Shown in pieces: positions 7,941 to 15,931 of a DNA stretch of 64,000 bases. Position 1 is the first letter of the stretch; every line of letters begins with the position of its first letter. This DNA is from Candidatus Promineifilum breve (GTDB taxonomy: Bacteria > Chloroflexota > Anaerolineae > Promineifilales > Promineifilaceae): positions 1,342,726 to 1,406,725 of the forward strand of contig NZ_LN890655.1 of NCBI RefSeq assembly GCF_900066015.1. The letters are read 5' to 3'. The notes under the pieces were generated by a model, which was not told the DNA's origin, made no database searches, and was given only the letters and a program-made list of their open reading frames with translations. The translations under genes were made by a program, and so were the position numbers.

Positions 7941-9587
7941 ATGTCGAAGCAACTCGTTTTTTCAGATGACGCTCGCCGCAAGCTCAAGCGCGGCATCGAC
8001 ACGGTCGCCACGGCCGTATCCACCACCCTCGGCCCCAAGGGGCGCAACGTCGCCCTCGATAAGAAGTTCGGCGCGCCGACCATCACCCACGACGGCGTGA
8101 CGGTGGCCAAGGAAATCGAACTGGAAGACCCCTACGAGAACATGGGCGCCCAGCTCTTCAAGGAAGCGGCGATCAAGACCAACGACATCGCCGGCGACGG
8201 CACCACCACCGCCACCGTTCTGGCCCAGCACATGGTGCACGAGGGTCTGAAGAACGTGGCCGCCGGCGCCAACCCGATGCTGCTGAAGCAGGGCATCGAG
8301 ATCGGCACCCAGGCCCTGGCCAACAAGATCCGCAGCATGGCTATCTCCATCGACAGCCACGACGAAATCGCCTCGGTGGCCTCCATCTCGGCCCAGGACC
8401 CGGAGATCGGCAAGCTGATCGCCACGGTCATGGACAAGGTCGGCAACAATGGCGTCGTCACCGTGGAAGAGTCGAAGCTGCTGGAGTTCGAGACGGAGTA
8501 CGTCGAAGGTATGCAGTTCGACCGCGGCTACATCAGCCCCTACTTCGTCACCGACGCCGAGCACATGGAAGCGGTCATCGAGGATGCCTACATTCTCATC
8601 CACGACAAGAAGATCAGCAGCGCCCAGGACATCATCCCCGTGCTGGAGAAGCTGGTGCAGATCGGCCGCAAGAATCTGGTCATCATCGCCGAGGACGTGG
8701 ACGGCGAAGCGCTGGCGACGCTGGTGCTCAACAAGCTGCGCGGCATGATCAACGCCCTGGCCATCAAGGCCCCCGGCTTTGGCGACCGCCGCAAGGCCAT
8801 GCTCCACGACATCGCCACCCTGACCGGCGGCCAGTTGATCACCGAAGAGATGGGCCGCAAGCTGGAGAGCGTTCAGATCGGCGATCTGGGTCGCGCCGGC
8901 AAGGTTGTCAGCTCCAAGGATGACACCACCATCGTTGACGGCAAGGGCGATGAGAAGCAGATCGCCGGCCGCGTCGAGCAGATCAAGGTCGAGATCAACA
9001 ACAGCACCTCCGACTATGACAAGGAGAAGCTGCAAGAGCGCCTGGCCAAGCTGTCCGGCGGCGTAGCGATTATCCGCGTGGGCGCGGCGACCGAGGTCGA
9101 GCTGAAGGAAAAGAAACACCGGGTCGAGGACGCGCTGAGCGCGACGCGTGCCGCCGTGGAAGAGGGTATCGTGCCCGGTGGCGGTGTTGCGCTGCTCAAT
9201 GCGCTGCCGGCCCTGGACGACGTGAAGACCCCCGCGGGCGACATCACCACCGGCGTCAACATCCTGCGCGTGGCTCTCGAAGCGCCGATGCGCAAGATCG
9301 CCGAGAACGCCGGCATGAACGGCGACGTCATCATCCAGAACGTCCGCCGCCTGCAAGAAGAGAAGGGCGACCCGCAACTGGGCTACAACGTGATGACCGG
9401 CGAATACCTGAACATGGTCAAGGCCGGCATCATCGACCCGGCCAAGGTAACCCGCGGCGCGCTGGAGAACGCGGCCAGCATCGCGGCCATGATCCTGACC
9501 ACCGAAGCCCTGATCACCGACCTGCCCGAAGACAAGAAGTCCCCGTCCATGCCGCCCGGTGGTGGTATGGGGGATATGGACTTTTAG
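7941..9587 (+). CDS. groEL: Chaperonin GroEL
   Basis: Full-length 548-residue type I chaperonin that folds proteins in an ATP-driven double ring with GroES. Visible landmarks: TLGPKGRNV and [11 protein letters not shown] in the equatorial ATP site, apical domain around 190-375, [18 protein letters not shown], the signature [16 protein letters not shown], and a short Gly/Met tail (GGGMGDMDF). ATG start with GGACGGAG upstream. Second gene of the operon; an intrinsic terminator follows at 9627-9661. It is the only chaperonin gene in the window; no truncation or odd residue seen. Confidence 0.99.
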   Translation: MSKQLVFSDDARRKLKRGIDTVATAVSTTLGPKGRNVALDKKFGAPTITHDGVTVAKEIELEDPYENMGAQLFKEAAIKTNDIAGDGTTTATVLAQHMVHEGLKNVAAGANPMLLKQGIEIGTQALANKIRSMAISIDSHDEIASVASISAQDPEIGKLIATVMDKVGNNGVVTVEESKLLEFETEYVEGMQFDRGYISPYFVTDAEHMEAVIEDAYILIHDKKISSAQDIIPVLEKLVQIGRKNLVIIAEDVDGEALATLVLNKLRGMINALAIKAPGFGDRRKAMLHDIATLTGGQLITEEMGRKLESVQIGDLGRAGKVVSSKDDTTIVDGKGDEKQIAGRVEQIKVEINNSTSDYDKEKLQERLAKLSGGVAIIRVGAATEVELKEKKHRVEDALSATRAAVEEGIVPGGGVALLNALPALDDVKTPAGDITTGVNILRVALEAPMRKIAENAGMNGDVIIQNVRRLQEEKGDPQLGYNVMTGEYLNMVKAGIIDPAKVTRGALENAASIAAMILTTEALITDLPEDKKSPSMPPGGGMGDMDF

Positions 9588-9626
9588 TCCTCATCAGTCC
9601 AGCTTCTAACAAGAAACGCTGATAAA

Positions 9627-9661
9627 AAAAGCGCTCTATCGAAATCGATAGAGCGCTTTTT
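9627..9661 (+). terminator. Intrinsic terminator of groES-groEL
   Basis: Perfect stem GCGCTCTATCGA/TCGATAGAGCGC flanked by A-run and T-run, 40 bp after the groEL stop. The A/T flanks make it able to work in both directions. Confidence 0.93.
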
Positions 9662-9712
9662 GTTGCCGCCGGTTCCAGGGTAAAATTCTCTCAAACAACA
9701 TCACTTTCGGTT

Positions 9713-9780
9713 TCCTCTCTCCTTGTGGGAGAGGAATCTGGTTCCCTCTCCCCTTGGGAGAGGGTTAGGGAGAGGGTCTT
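9713..9780. repeat. CCCTCTCC/GGGAGAGG palindromic repeat
   Basis: Palindromic arms CCCTCTCCCC-TT-GGGAGAGGG plus GGGAGAGG variants directly before the DUF559 gene; the ATG of that gene follows the repeat by a single base. It is the same family as the tandem array downstream of the gene. Confidence 0.8.
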
Positions 9781-10155
9781 ATGCCACCAACCAACAAACC
9801 CCAAACCGATCCCACCATCCTCCAACACGCCCGCGCCAACCGCCACCTCCACACCCCAGCCGAAACCAAACTCTGGCGACTCCTCCGCAACCACAACCTC
9901 GATGGATACAAGTTTCGACGCCAACACCCAATCGGCCACTACATCGTCGATTTCTATTGCCACGAAACGAAGCTTGTGGTCGAGTTGGATGGCCGCTCGC
10001 ATGATGAGCAAATGGAATATGATGCCGAGCGGACCGCCTGGCTGGAAAGTCAGGGGTATCGGGTGATTCGCTTTGCCAATGAGCGGGTCATGCAGGATGT
10101 GGTGATGGTGGCTGAGGCGATTTTGGCGGCTTGTCGGGAAGAACCCTCTCCCTAA
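9781..10155 (+). CDS. DUF559 endonuclease-like protein
   Basis: A 124-residue DUF559 protein, a small family with the restriction-endonuclease-like fold also seen in Vsr mismatch endonucleases. Visible: AETKLWRLLRN near 28-38, KFRRQHPIGHYIVDFYC near 45-60 with the catalytic-type D, LVVELDGRSHDE (E-x-D core) near 65-76, and W-L-x-x-x-GYRVIRFAN near 90-103. Nuclease activity is predicted from the fold; the biological role of the family is unknown. It is enclosed by CCCTCTCC palindromes: the ATG follows one copy and the TAA stop lies inside the next. Start chosen as the only ATG before the domain. Confidence 0.85.
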   Translation: MPPTNKPQTDPTILQHARANRHLHTPAETKLWRLLRNHNLDGYKFRRQHPIGHYIVDFYCHETKLVVELDGRSHDEQMEYDAERTAWLESQGYRVIRFANERVMQDVVMVAEAILAACREEPSP

Positions 10156-10513
10156 CCCTCTCCCAGGGGGAGAGGGGACAAGAACGCCGCCTCTGGTTCC
10201 CTCTCCCTTTGGGAGAGGGTTAGGGAGAGGGTTCTTCCCATCAGCGATAACCCCGCCCATAATATGGAGAGGGGACAAGAATGCCCTCTCCCTAACCCTC
10301 TCCCAGGGGGAGAGGGGACAAGAACGCCGCCTCCGGTTCCCTCTCCCTTTGGGAGAGGGTTAGGGAGAGGGTTCTTCCCATCAGCAATAACCCCGCCCAT
10401 AATATGGAGAGGGGACAAGAATACCCTCTCCCTAACCCTCTCCCAGGGGGAGAGGGGACAAGAACGCCGCCTCTGGTTCCCTCTCCCTTTGGGAGAGGGT
10501 TAGGGAGAGGGTC
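10144..10513. repeat. 140-bp tandem repeat array (2.6 copies)
   Basis: Copies begin at 10144, 10284 and 10424 (partial), period exactly 140 bp, differing by only a few bases (for example CTCTGG/CTCCGG). Each unit holds the CCCTCTCC/GGGAGAGG palindromes and an ATAATATGGAGAGG segment. Open frames on both strands are products of the repeat, not genes. This fills the 376-bp gap between the DUF559 and LLM genes. Confidence 0.9.
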
Positions 10514-10518
10514 TGCGC

Positions 10519-10524
10519 TATAAT
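10519..10524 (+). promoter_or_regulatory. Perfect -10 box, leaderless start predicted
   Basis: TATAAT ends 7 nt before the ATG of the LLM oxidoreductase, so transcription should begin at or next to the A of ATG. No Shine-Dalgarno sequence fits between. Confidence 0.6.
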
Positions 10525-10531
10525 CCATCCC

Positions 10532-11392
10532 ATGAAATACGGCTTTGTTCTACCAAACGGCGACGCCCGCGTCGCCGCTGATCTGGCCCGCGCCGCCGAA
10601 GATGCCGGCTGGGACGGCTTCTTCGTCTGGGAGCCGGTGTGGGGCGTCGATGCCTGGGTGAGCCTGACGGCGGCGGCGATGGTGACGCGGCGCATCCGGC
10701 TGGGCACATTGCTAAGCCCCATTTCGCGTATGCGGCCGTGGAAGCTGGCGAGCGAGACGGCCACGCTCGACAACCTATCCGGCGGCCGGGTCATCCTGTC
10801 CGTGGGCCTGGGCGCGACCGACACCGGCTTCGCGGCCTTCGGCGAGGTGACCGACCGCCGGACGCGCGCCGAACTGCTGGATGAGGGGCTGGACATCCTG
10901 ACCGGGCTATGGCGCGGCCAGCCATTTTCTTATGAGGGCACTCACTACAAAATCCAGCCGACCGATTTTATGGTGCCGCCGCCGCCGATCCAGCAGCCGC
11001 GCATCCCTATCTGGGTCGTCGGCGCGTGGCAGCGGCCGAAGTCGATGGCTCGCGTATTGCGCTACGACGGCATCCTGCCCAACACGTTGACGGCCGAGGG
11101 CGGCCACCGACCACTGACCACGGACGATGTTCGCGAGATCAAAGCCTATATCGACACCAACCGGACAGAGACCATGCCGTTCGATATCGTGGCCGAGGGC
11201 ACGACGCCCGGCGACCGCCCCGACGAAGCGGCCGAGATCGTCCGCGGTTGGGCCGACGCGGGAGCCACCTGGTGGATCGAAGCCATGTGGAGCATCTTCG
11301 ATCAACCCGACATAGCCGACAGCGTCCGGCGGCGGGTGGAACAAGGACCGCCAAGAATCGACGACAGACCACAGACTACAGACCACGGATAG
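10532..11392 (+). CDS. LLM-class flavin-dependent oxidoreductase
   Basis: A 286-residue luciferase-like monooxygenase-family TIM-barrel protein using F420 or FMN. N-terminal MKYGFVLPNGD, then AEDAGWDGFFVWEP (about 25-38), RIRLGTLLSPISRMRPWKLASE (50-71), LSGGRVILSVGLG (85-97) and RTRAELLDEGLDIL (110-125) are typical of the family. Substrate unknown. It begins right after the 140-bp array with a -10 box 7 nt from ATG. The last nine residues (DRPQTTDHG) are encoded by heptad repeat DNA, so the native C-terminus was probably shorter. Cytoplasmic. Confidence 0.88.
   Translation: MKYGFVLPNGDARVAADLARAAEDAGWDGFFVWEPVWGVDAWVSLTAAAMVTRRIRLGTLLSPISRMRPWKLASETATLDNLSGGRVILSVGLGATDTGFAAFGEVTDRRTRAELLDEGLDILTGLWRGQPFSYEGTHYKIQPTDFMVPPPPIQQPRIPIWVVGAWQRPKSMARVLRYDGILPNTLTAEGGHRPLTTDDVREIKAYIDTNRTETMPFDIVAEGTTPGDRPDEAAEIVRGWADAGATWWIEAMWSIFDQPDIADSVRRRVEQGPPRIDDRPQTTDHG
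11363..11388. repeat. Heptad repeat (AGACCAC units) at gene end
   Basis: Three to four 7-bp units AGACCAC/AGACTAC inside the end of the LLM gene. They are inverted relative to the perfect GTGGTCT array at 11887-11942, so the two enclose the four-helix-bundle gene. Confidence 0.75.
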
Positions 11393-11433
11393 TTTTCAGC
11401 AATCGGTTTAGGCGTGACGGAGGGAAATAAACC

Positions 11434-11847
11434 ATGGCGTTCAAATTCGAGCGACTTGAAGTTTGGCAGTTGGCTTTAAACTACGTCGATTTAATTTACG
11501 ATCTGTCCGCCATGCTGCCTCATAGCGAAGACTACAATCTAAAATCGCAGATTAGGCGGGCAGCAACCAGCATATCATTGAATATCGCCGAGGGATCTAT
11601 TGGCTTGACGGACGCTGAACAACGTCGCTTCATAAGTATCGCTATTCGCTCTCTAGTTGAGACTATCGCCTGTCTTCATTTGATTCACCGACGTAAATAT
11701 CTTGAAGACCTGGCAATACTCCGTCAAGCGTATCGTGATGGCGAGACCCTCTTTAAGAGGCTCAAAGCCTTTCAAAATGCATTGGACACAAGTGCTATTC
11801 GTGAAGATTCACCCACCTATGAATATGATGAGCCATCCCCTTTCTAA
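11434..11847 (+). CDS. Four-helix-bundle protein (23S rRNA IVP-like)
   Basis: A 137-residue all-helical protein of the group first seen inside intervening sequences of spirochaete 23S rRNA genes. Signature pieces: FERLEVWQLA at residues 5-14, Q-IRRAATSISLNIAEGS near 40-55, F-x-x-IAIRSLVETIACL near 68-82. Function is unknown; structures are pentameric four-helix bundles. Its GC content is clearly lower than that of its neighbours, and heptad repeats in opposite orientation flank it, which suggests a mobile cassette. ATG with GGAGGG upstream. Not located in an rRNA gene here. Confidence 0.85.
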   Translation: MAFKFERLEVWQLALNYVDLIYDLSAMLPHSEDYNLKSQIRRAATSISLNIAEGSIGLTDAEQRRFISIAIRSLVETIACLHLIHRRKYLEDLAILRQAYRDGETLFKRLKAFQNALDTSAIREDSPTYEYDEPSPF

Positions 11848-11886
11848 ACCCTTGTAATCATGCCAGTACAAGTGCAGAATTCTCCC

Positions 11887-11942
11887 GTGGTCTGTGGTCT
11901 GTGGTCTGTGGTCTGTGGTCTGTGGTCTGTGGTCTGTGGTCT
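11887..11942 (+). repeat. Perfect 8x tandem heptad GTGGTCT
   Basis: Eight exact copies of GTGGTCT (56 bp) end 7 bp before the ATG of the uracil-DNA glycosylase gene. Such a perfect array is prone to slippage and could vary in length between strains. Confidence 0.95.
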
Positions 11943-11949
11943 ATAAGGA

Positions 11950-12651
11950 ATGTCTTCCATTAACGAACTAACCACTCTCCAGGCCGAAATACGCACCTGC
12001 CGCCGCTGCCTGGAGGAAGGCTACTGGATCGCGCCGGGGCCGGTGCTGAGCGGCGGGCCGGCGGCGCGGGTGATGCTCATCGGCCAGGCCCCCGGCATCA
12101 CCGAGGCCCAGGTGAAGCGGCCGTTCAACGCCGGCAGCGGCCGCCGCCTGTTCCAATGGCTGGGCCAGGCCGGCTGGGACGAGACCGACTTCCGCGCCCG
12201 CGCCTATATGACCGCCGTCACCAAATGCTACCCCGGCCGGAGCAATAGCGGCCAGGGCGACCGCGTGGCGACACCATTCGAGCAGGCGCTTTGCCGCCCG
12301 TGGCTGGAGCAGGAGCTAAAGCTGATCGAGCCGCGCCTGCTCATCCTCGTCGGCGGGCTGGCGATTAAGCTGCTCTACCCGCCGGCCGCGCGCCTTAATG
12401 AGATCATCGGCACGGCGGCCTACTTTCCGCTCGAAGCACTTAATGACCCGCTCAATTTCGATCTCTCCCAAGCCACAATCGTGACGAGCGAACAGGGGGT
12501 TCTCACTGGTCACTCGCCCGCTGGCCGTTATATCGTGCCCCTGCCCCATCCTTCCGGGGCCAGCCTATGGCCCAACAAGCCGGAGAACAAGGGATTGATC
12601 GATCAAGCTCTGGGTTTATTAGCCCACATTCGGACAGTAAACGAGCTTTAA
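11950..12651 (+). CDS. Uracil-DNA glycosylase, family 4-like
   Basis: A 233-residue UDG-superfamily protein that would excise uracil from DNA to start base-excision repair. Motif A is GQAPGITEAQ (about 45-54), motif C is the HPSG segment near 200. Four cysteines match the iron-sulfur ligands of family 4: C17-x2-C20 and a pair near 93 and 115. RPFNAGSGRRLFQWL is the conserved loop after motif A. An extra insertion around 150-185 precedes the HPSG motif. ATG with AAGGA directly upstream; the perfect heptad array ends only 7 bp before the start and may influence expression. Confidence 0.87.
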   Translation: MSSINELTTLQAEIRTCRRCLEEGYWIAPGPVLSGGPAARVMLIGQAPGITEAQVKRPFNAGSGRRLFQWLGQAGWDETDFRARAYMTAVTKCYPGRSNSGQGDRVATPFEQALCRPWLEQELKLIEPRLLILVGGLAIKLLYPPAARLNEIIGTAAYFPLEALNDPLNFDLSQATIVTSEQGVLTGHSPAGRYIVPLPHPSGASLWPNKPENKGLIDQALGLLAHIRTVNEL

Positions 12652-12741
12652 TTTGGTTTTGTGTCGATGTGGCTGAAGTCGACGGGTGAGCAGATTAATC
12701 GCGAGGATGCGAAGTGGGGAAGACGTTATGTTTGTTTACCT

Positions 12742-13131
12742 CTACCAAATAACGTTTGCAAGAGCAGAACTGGTAATTCGCAGATCGTTCGTCAGAATAG
12801 CCACTTCGTCACTATATAGATCCTGAACACGTAATGCAGTGGCTACTATCAATCCGTCATGGATGTCCAGGTTATCAGGTAAGAGGCTTATCGTCGGTGT
12901 ATCGAGCGGTGCTATTGTGTAGTTAGGCGATAAGGTCACAGCATCCAAAATCTGGGCATAGGGAATTGTTACTCGCTTACGGTCTGCAATGTATTTTGAC
13001 TCCGCCAATACGATTGCCGGGATGACCAAATTTGCTTGAGGGTCTTGTATTGTTGTCTTTACTCGCTCGCTTAGGCGATTATCCTTCATTAGGAACCATA
13101 TGAGGGCATGTGTATCGAGTACATACCTCAT
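12742..13131 (-). CDS. PIN-domain ribonuclease toxin, VapC family
   Basis: A 129-residue PIN domain, the fold of VapC toxins that cleave tRNA or rRNA. Acidic metal ligands are visible: D6 in MRYVLDTHALIW, E in VLAESKYIAD (about 43), D in LDIHDGLIVATAL (about 92) and D in LTNDLRI (about 114). Its ATG overlaps the stop of the upstream small gene as ATGA, the usual translational coupling of a toxin behind its antitoxin. GC content is below that of the neighbours, consistent with transfer. RNA target unknown. Confidence 0.88.
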   Translation of the reverse strand: MRYVLDTHALIWFLMKDNRLSERVKTTIQDPQANLVIPAIVLAESKYIADRKRVTIPYAQILDAVTLSPNYTIAPLDTPTISLLPDNLDIHDGLIVATALRVQDLYSDEVAILTNDLRITSSALANVIW

Positions 13132-13367
13132 CGTAAACTCTCAGGTAATTTTATGCGAGCATCCTCAATGTCCTGGTCTGAAATTTCAGTCTCAGCCCAA
13201 GCACCAAAGAGTGACGCGAATGTTCGCGGTGGTTGATCAGCCACGGTCTCTGCCTCTAATACGCGGCGGAGCGCGATCATCTCCTGTTGTAACCAGTTTA
13301 TTTGAAGCTGCAAGAGGCTAACCCGTTCCCGAATCTCGTCTTTGTCCCACAGCGTATTGACTTGCAT
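13128..13367 (-). CDS. Putative antitoxin of the VapC pair
   Basis: A 79-residue protein upstream of and overlapping the PIN toxin by 4 bp. Residues 8-42 form a strong predicted coiled helix (EIRERVSLLQLQINWLQQEM...RRVLEAE), and the C-terminal part (50-79, FASLFGAWAETEISDQDIEDARIKLPESL) resembles the toxin-wrapping tail of VapB-type antitoxins. I see no clear AbrB or ribbon-helix-helix DNA-binding domain, so autoregulation is unproven. ATG with GGAGAAAGG upstream and a TATAAT box at 13408-13413. Confidence 0.75.
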   Translation of the reverse strand: MQVNTLWDKDEIRERVSLLQLQINWLQQEMIALRRVLEAETVADQPPRTFASLFGAWAETEISDQDIEDARIKLPESLR

Positions 13368-13407
13368 TGCCTTTCTCCATCACTGGAAACTAGTCGAATC
13401 CAAGAAC

Positions 13408-13413
13408 ATTATA
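13408..13413 (-). promoter_or_regulatory. -10 box of the toxin-antitoxin pair
   Basis: TATAAT on the minus strand, about 40 nt upstream of the antitoxin ATG. No convincing -35 box is visible, so this is a tentative promoter. Confidence 0.5.
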
Positions 13414-13438
13414 CCGTAGACCGCTTGGATATCACCAC

Positions 13439-14905
13439 TCAGTTGGTGGGCGGCGGGAACTGTGCCGCATCAAGCGGCGCTTGCCGCGGCGGCGCGGGCG
13501 CGCTGAAATAGCTATCCAGGCTGAGAGCGGTCATGTTGCCGATTAGATCGCGCGCCTGGGTGTTGAGGGCGGGAAAAATATCCTCCAGCCGGCCCAGATT
13601 CCAGATGGCCGCGCCCAGCACCTGGGGATAGGCCCCATAGAGCCGCGCCGCCCAGGTCACGTCCTCCATCGCCAGCGGCTCGGCCGGAATCTCGTTGTAG
13701 GCCCAGCCCCATTCGGTGATGAGCACCGTCGGCCGGGGAATGCCGTGGGCGTCGGCCACGCGGAACAACTCCAGGAAGCGGCCGACCTTGAAGGGGTAAT
13801 CGTGGCCGATGTCGTCGGTGGTGTAGCTATATTCGTGCAGGGCAATCGCCAGCCGGTCGGGGTTCTCGCCAATCAGTCGTAGTAATTCCAGCATGGCCGG
13901 CGACTCCCAATCGGCCGGCTCCGGCTCGCCTGAGGCCCAGCCGAAGGCCGCCCAGCGCTGGCCGTCGCGCAATGCCAGTTGGGCCGTGCGCAGGGCGAAT
14001 TGGGCCAGCCACTCCGAGCGCTCCTTGTCCAGCTCGTTCATCGTCTCTAACCAGACCAAATCCGGGTCGAGTTCCGGCGGCCAGATGGCTTTTTCCAGTT
14101 CCCAATACGTCTCGGCGGCCAGGACGGGATCCATGTCGTAATCGGGCACATCATACTTCGTCGAGCGATAGACGAGCGTATGGGGCACGCCGCTGACTTT
14201 CATTAGCTCCTGAGCGCGATAGAGCGGCTCGGCATTATCGACGCTCTTCAGGAAAAAGGGCACGCCCTCGGCATCCAGGCGTTCCGTGTAGCCGTCCAAC
14301 TGGTCGCGATCCTCCAGGAAGGTGACGTGGAAGCCGATCTTGTTGTAGGCCAACTGTTGCCCCTGCGCGGCCAGGTCGGCGGCGGCGGCGGCAAAATCGA
14401 CTACGGCGATCGGCGTCGGCTGGGCGGCCGAGACGGCGGCCGTGGTCGACGGCGCGGGCGTGGGCGCAATCGTCGCCGTGGCCGGGGGCAACGCCGTGGG
14501 CGCGATGGCGGCGATGCTCTCAGCCGTGGCCGCCGGCCCCTCGCCAATGAAGGGCAGTAAGACCGGGCTGGTGGCGACCGGAGCCGTCTGGGCCGTTTCG
14601 CTCGCCCGCGCGGTCGTCCCCGGCTCCGGGGTGGCAACGGCCGGATAAGCGCCGGCGCTGGGGGTGGCCCCTGCCTCGCCGGGGGCGGGATAGGCCGTCG
14701 CCGGCGGCGGGTAGGCATTCATGGCCGGGCCTGTCGTGGCCGCGGCCGTTGGCGCGGGCGGCAGCGTCTGGGTTGCCTCGGCTATGGGTTGCGCTGTCCC
14801 GCAACCGGCCAGGGAGAGAGTGATGAGCGTGATAAGTAGAGCCGGTAGGAGAAAGCGGATCAATCGGGGATCAGTTCTAACGATATTGGTCATGGGCATT
14901 AGCAT
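13439..14905 (-). CDS. Lipoprotein with glycoside hydrolase-like domain
   Basis: A 488-residue lipoprotein. The signal peptide ends in the lipobox LSLAGC (Cys at about 35). A Pro/Ala/Thr-rich low-complexity linker runs to about 165, followed by a (beta/alpha)8-like domain. Two acidic motifs resemble clan GH-A glycosidases: TMNELDKE near 290 (acid/base N-E) and LITEWGWAYNE near 398 (nucleophile E). That hints at an endo-acting glycan hydrolase on the cell surface; substrate unknown, and an inactive carbohydrate-binding protein is possible. Three closely spaced ATGs (14905, 14899, 14893) could serve as start; no clear ribosome site separates them. Confidence 0.75.
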   Translation of the reverse strand: MLMPMTNIVRTDPRLIRFLLPALLITLITLSLAGCGTAQPIAEATQTLPPAPTAAATTGPAMNAYPPPATAYPAPGEAGATPSAGAYPAVATPEPGTTARASETAQTAPVATSPVLLPFIGEGPAATAESIAAIAPTALPPATATIAPTPAPSTTAAVSAAQPTPIAVVDFAAAAADLAAQGQQLAYNKIGFHVTFLEDRDQLDGYTERLDAEGVPFFLKSVDNAEPLYRAQELMKVSGVPHTLVYRSTKYDVPDYDMDPVLAAETYWELEKAIWPPELDPDLVWLETMNELDKERSEWLAQFALRTAQLALRDGQRWAAFGWASGEPEPADWESPAMLELLRLIGENPDRLAIALHEYSYTTDDIGHDYPFKVGRFLELFRVADAHGIPRPTVLITEWGWAYNEIPAEPLAMEDVTWAARLYGAYPQVLGAAIWNLGRLEDIFPALNTQARDLIGNMTALSLDSYFSAPAPPRQAPLDAAQFPPPTN

Positions 14906-14939
14906 TCATTCGTCTCGATCAGGAGACGCCGGATGCATC

Positions 14940-15812
14940 TTAATGGTTCCTGCCGCCGCGTGGGGCATCCCTCACCAGGGCCTCATCTTGGCCCAACAGG
15001 AAGCGCAGGGGAATATGCACCCGTTCGTGCCAATCGGCCTCGCAATGGCCCGCGCCGGGATAGACGCGGCTGAGCCAGTTCATGCCCGCCGTATAGCCGG
15101 CAGCGACCATTGCCTCGTCGACCAACGATTGCGCCGGCCGATAGAGATTGTCGATGGTAACCGTGCCCTGATCGAAATACAGCCGGTGGGTCGCCGGGTC
15201 GGGCAGCCGGTCGCGCAGGTAGGGGGTGATGACCCCCTCGACGGCCGGCCAATGCGTGGACACACAGGCCGCGCCGCCAAATACGTCGGGGTATTCGCAC
15301 AAGGCGTAAAGGGAGATCAGCCCGCCCATGCTGGAACCCATTGTGAACGTGTGGGCGCGGCCGGGCCGCGTACGGCAGCGTGCATCGATCAACGGCTTGA
15401 GTTCATCCACGATGAAGGCCAGATAGCCGTCGGCGCGCGGCGGGCCGCCCATCCCGGCCAGCACCCGCGCCCGCGCCCCGGCCGACAGATAGCTAAATGG
15501 CCGCGCCGGACGATAATCCACCAGCCGCCATTGGTCGATGCTCCAGATGCCGACGATGATCGCCGGCTGGGTCTGACCCGCCGCGATCATCTGCGCCAGA
15601 ACGTTTTGCACCTGCCAGGCCACGCCGAAGCCGGCATCTTCGTCGACAAAACAGTTCTGCCCGTCGTGCATATAGAGAACGGGGTAGCGTCTGTCCGGCT
15701 CGGATTCGTAGCCGGGCGGCAGCCAGATATCCACGTGGCGGGGCGCGACGTGGCGGGAAGGAAAGTTTTCTAATCGGATCATACGACTCGTTTCATCAGT
15801 GGTGGTCAGCAT
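14940..15812 (-). CDS. Alpha/beta-hydrolase esterase, esterase D/Fes-like
   Basis: A 290-residue alpha/beta-hydrolase. The nucleophile elbow is GSSMGG (about 165), preceded by YPVLYMHDGQN near 43-53, which is typical of the putative-esterase group (esterase D, Fes/IroE, YbbA). The catalytic His is likely in GAGHCEADWHERV near 255-265. No signal peptide, so probably cytoplasmic. The ATG at 15812 is used; an in-frame ATG at 15782 (MIRLENFPSR) would remove ten non-conserved residues and is equally plausible. Substrate unknown. Divergent from the thiolase gene. Confidence 0.85.
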   Translation of the reverse strand: MLTTTDETSRMIRLENFPSRHVAPRHVDIWLPPGYESEPDRRYPVLYMHDGQNCFVDEDAGFGVAWQVQNVLAQMIAAGQTQPAIIVGIWSIDQWRLVDYRPARPFSYLSAGARARVLAGMGGPPRADGYLAFIVDELKPLIDARCRTRPGRAHTFTMGSSMGGLISLYALCEYPDVFGGAACVSTHWPAVEGVITPYLRDRLPDPATHRLYFDQGTVTIDNLYRPAQSLVDEAMVAAGYTAGMNWLSRVYPGAGHCEADWHERVHIPLRFLLGQDEALVRDAPRGGRNH

Positions 15813-15931
15813 AAATTATGGGATAATTGTAACTGAATCGTCCCATCCGCCTTTTAGAATTCATCCCGTGCTAGGAAACCGGACATGCCGGCGCGGGCGG
15901 GCGGGGCACTGATCGCTTTGAGGGGTGCACT

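Noticed and set aside
7962-9377. 471-codon open frame opposite groEL
   Set aside because: Shadow of groEL; Asp/Val/Gly/His-rich composition and no recognisable fold.
10144-10513. Possible CRISPR array
   Set aside because: Whole 140-bp units repeat without unique spacers, units hold palindromes, and no cas gene is present.
10152-10896. Several nearly identical small proteins on both strands in the 140-bp array
   Set aside because: They are translations of the repeat unit (PLPNPLPKGEG type) and differ only by repeat copy.
11100-11130. Possible heptad repeat inside the LLM gene (CGACCACTGACCACGG)
   Set aside because: Only two imperfect units; too short to distinguish from chance.
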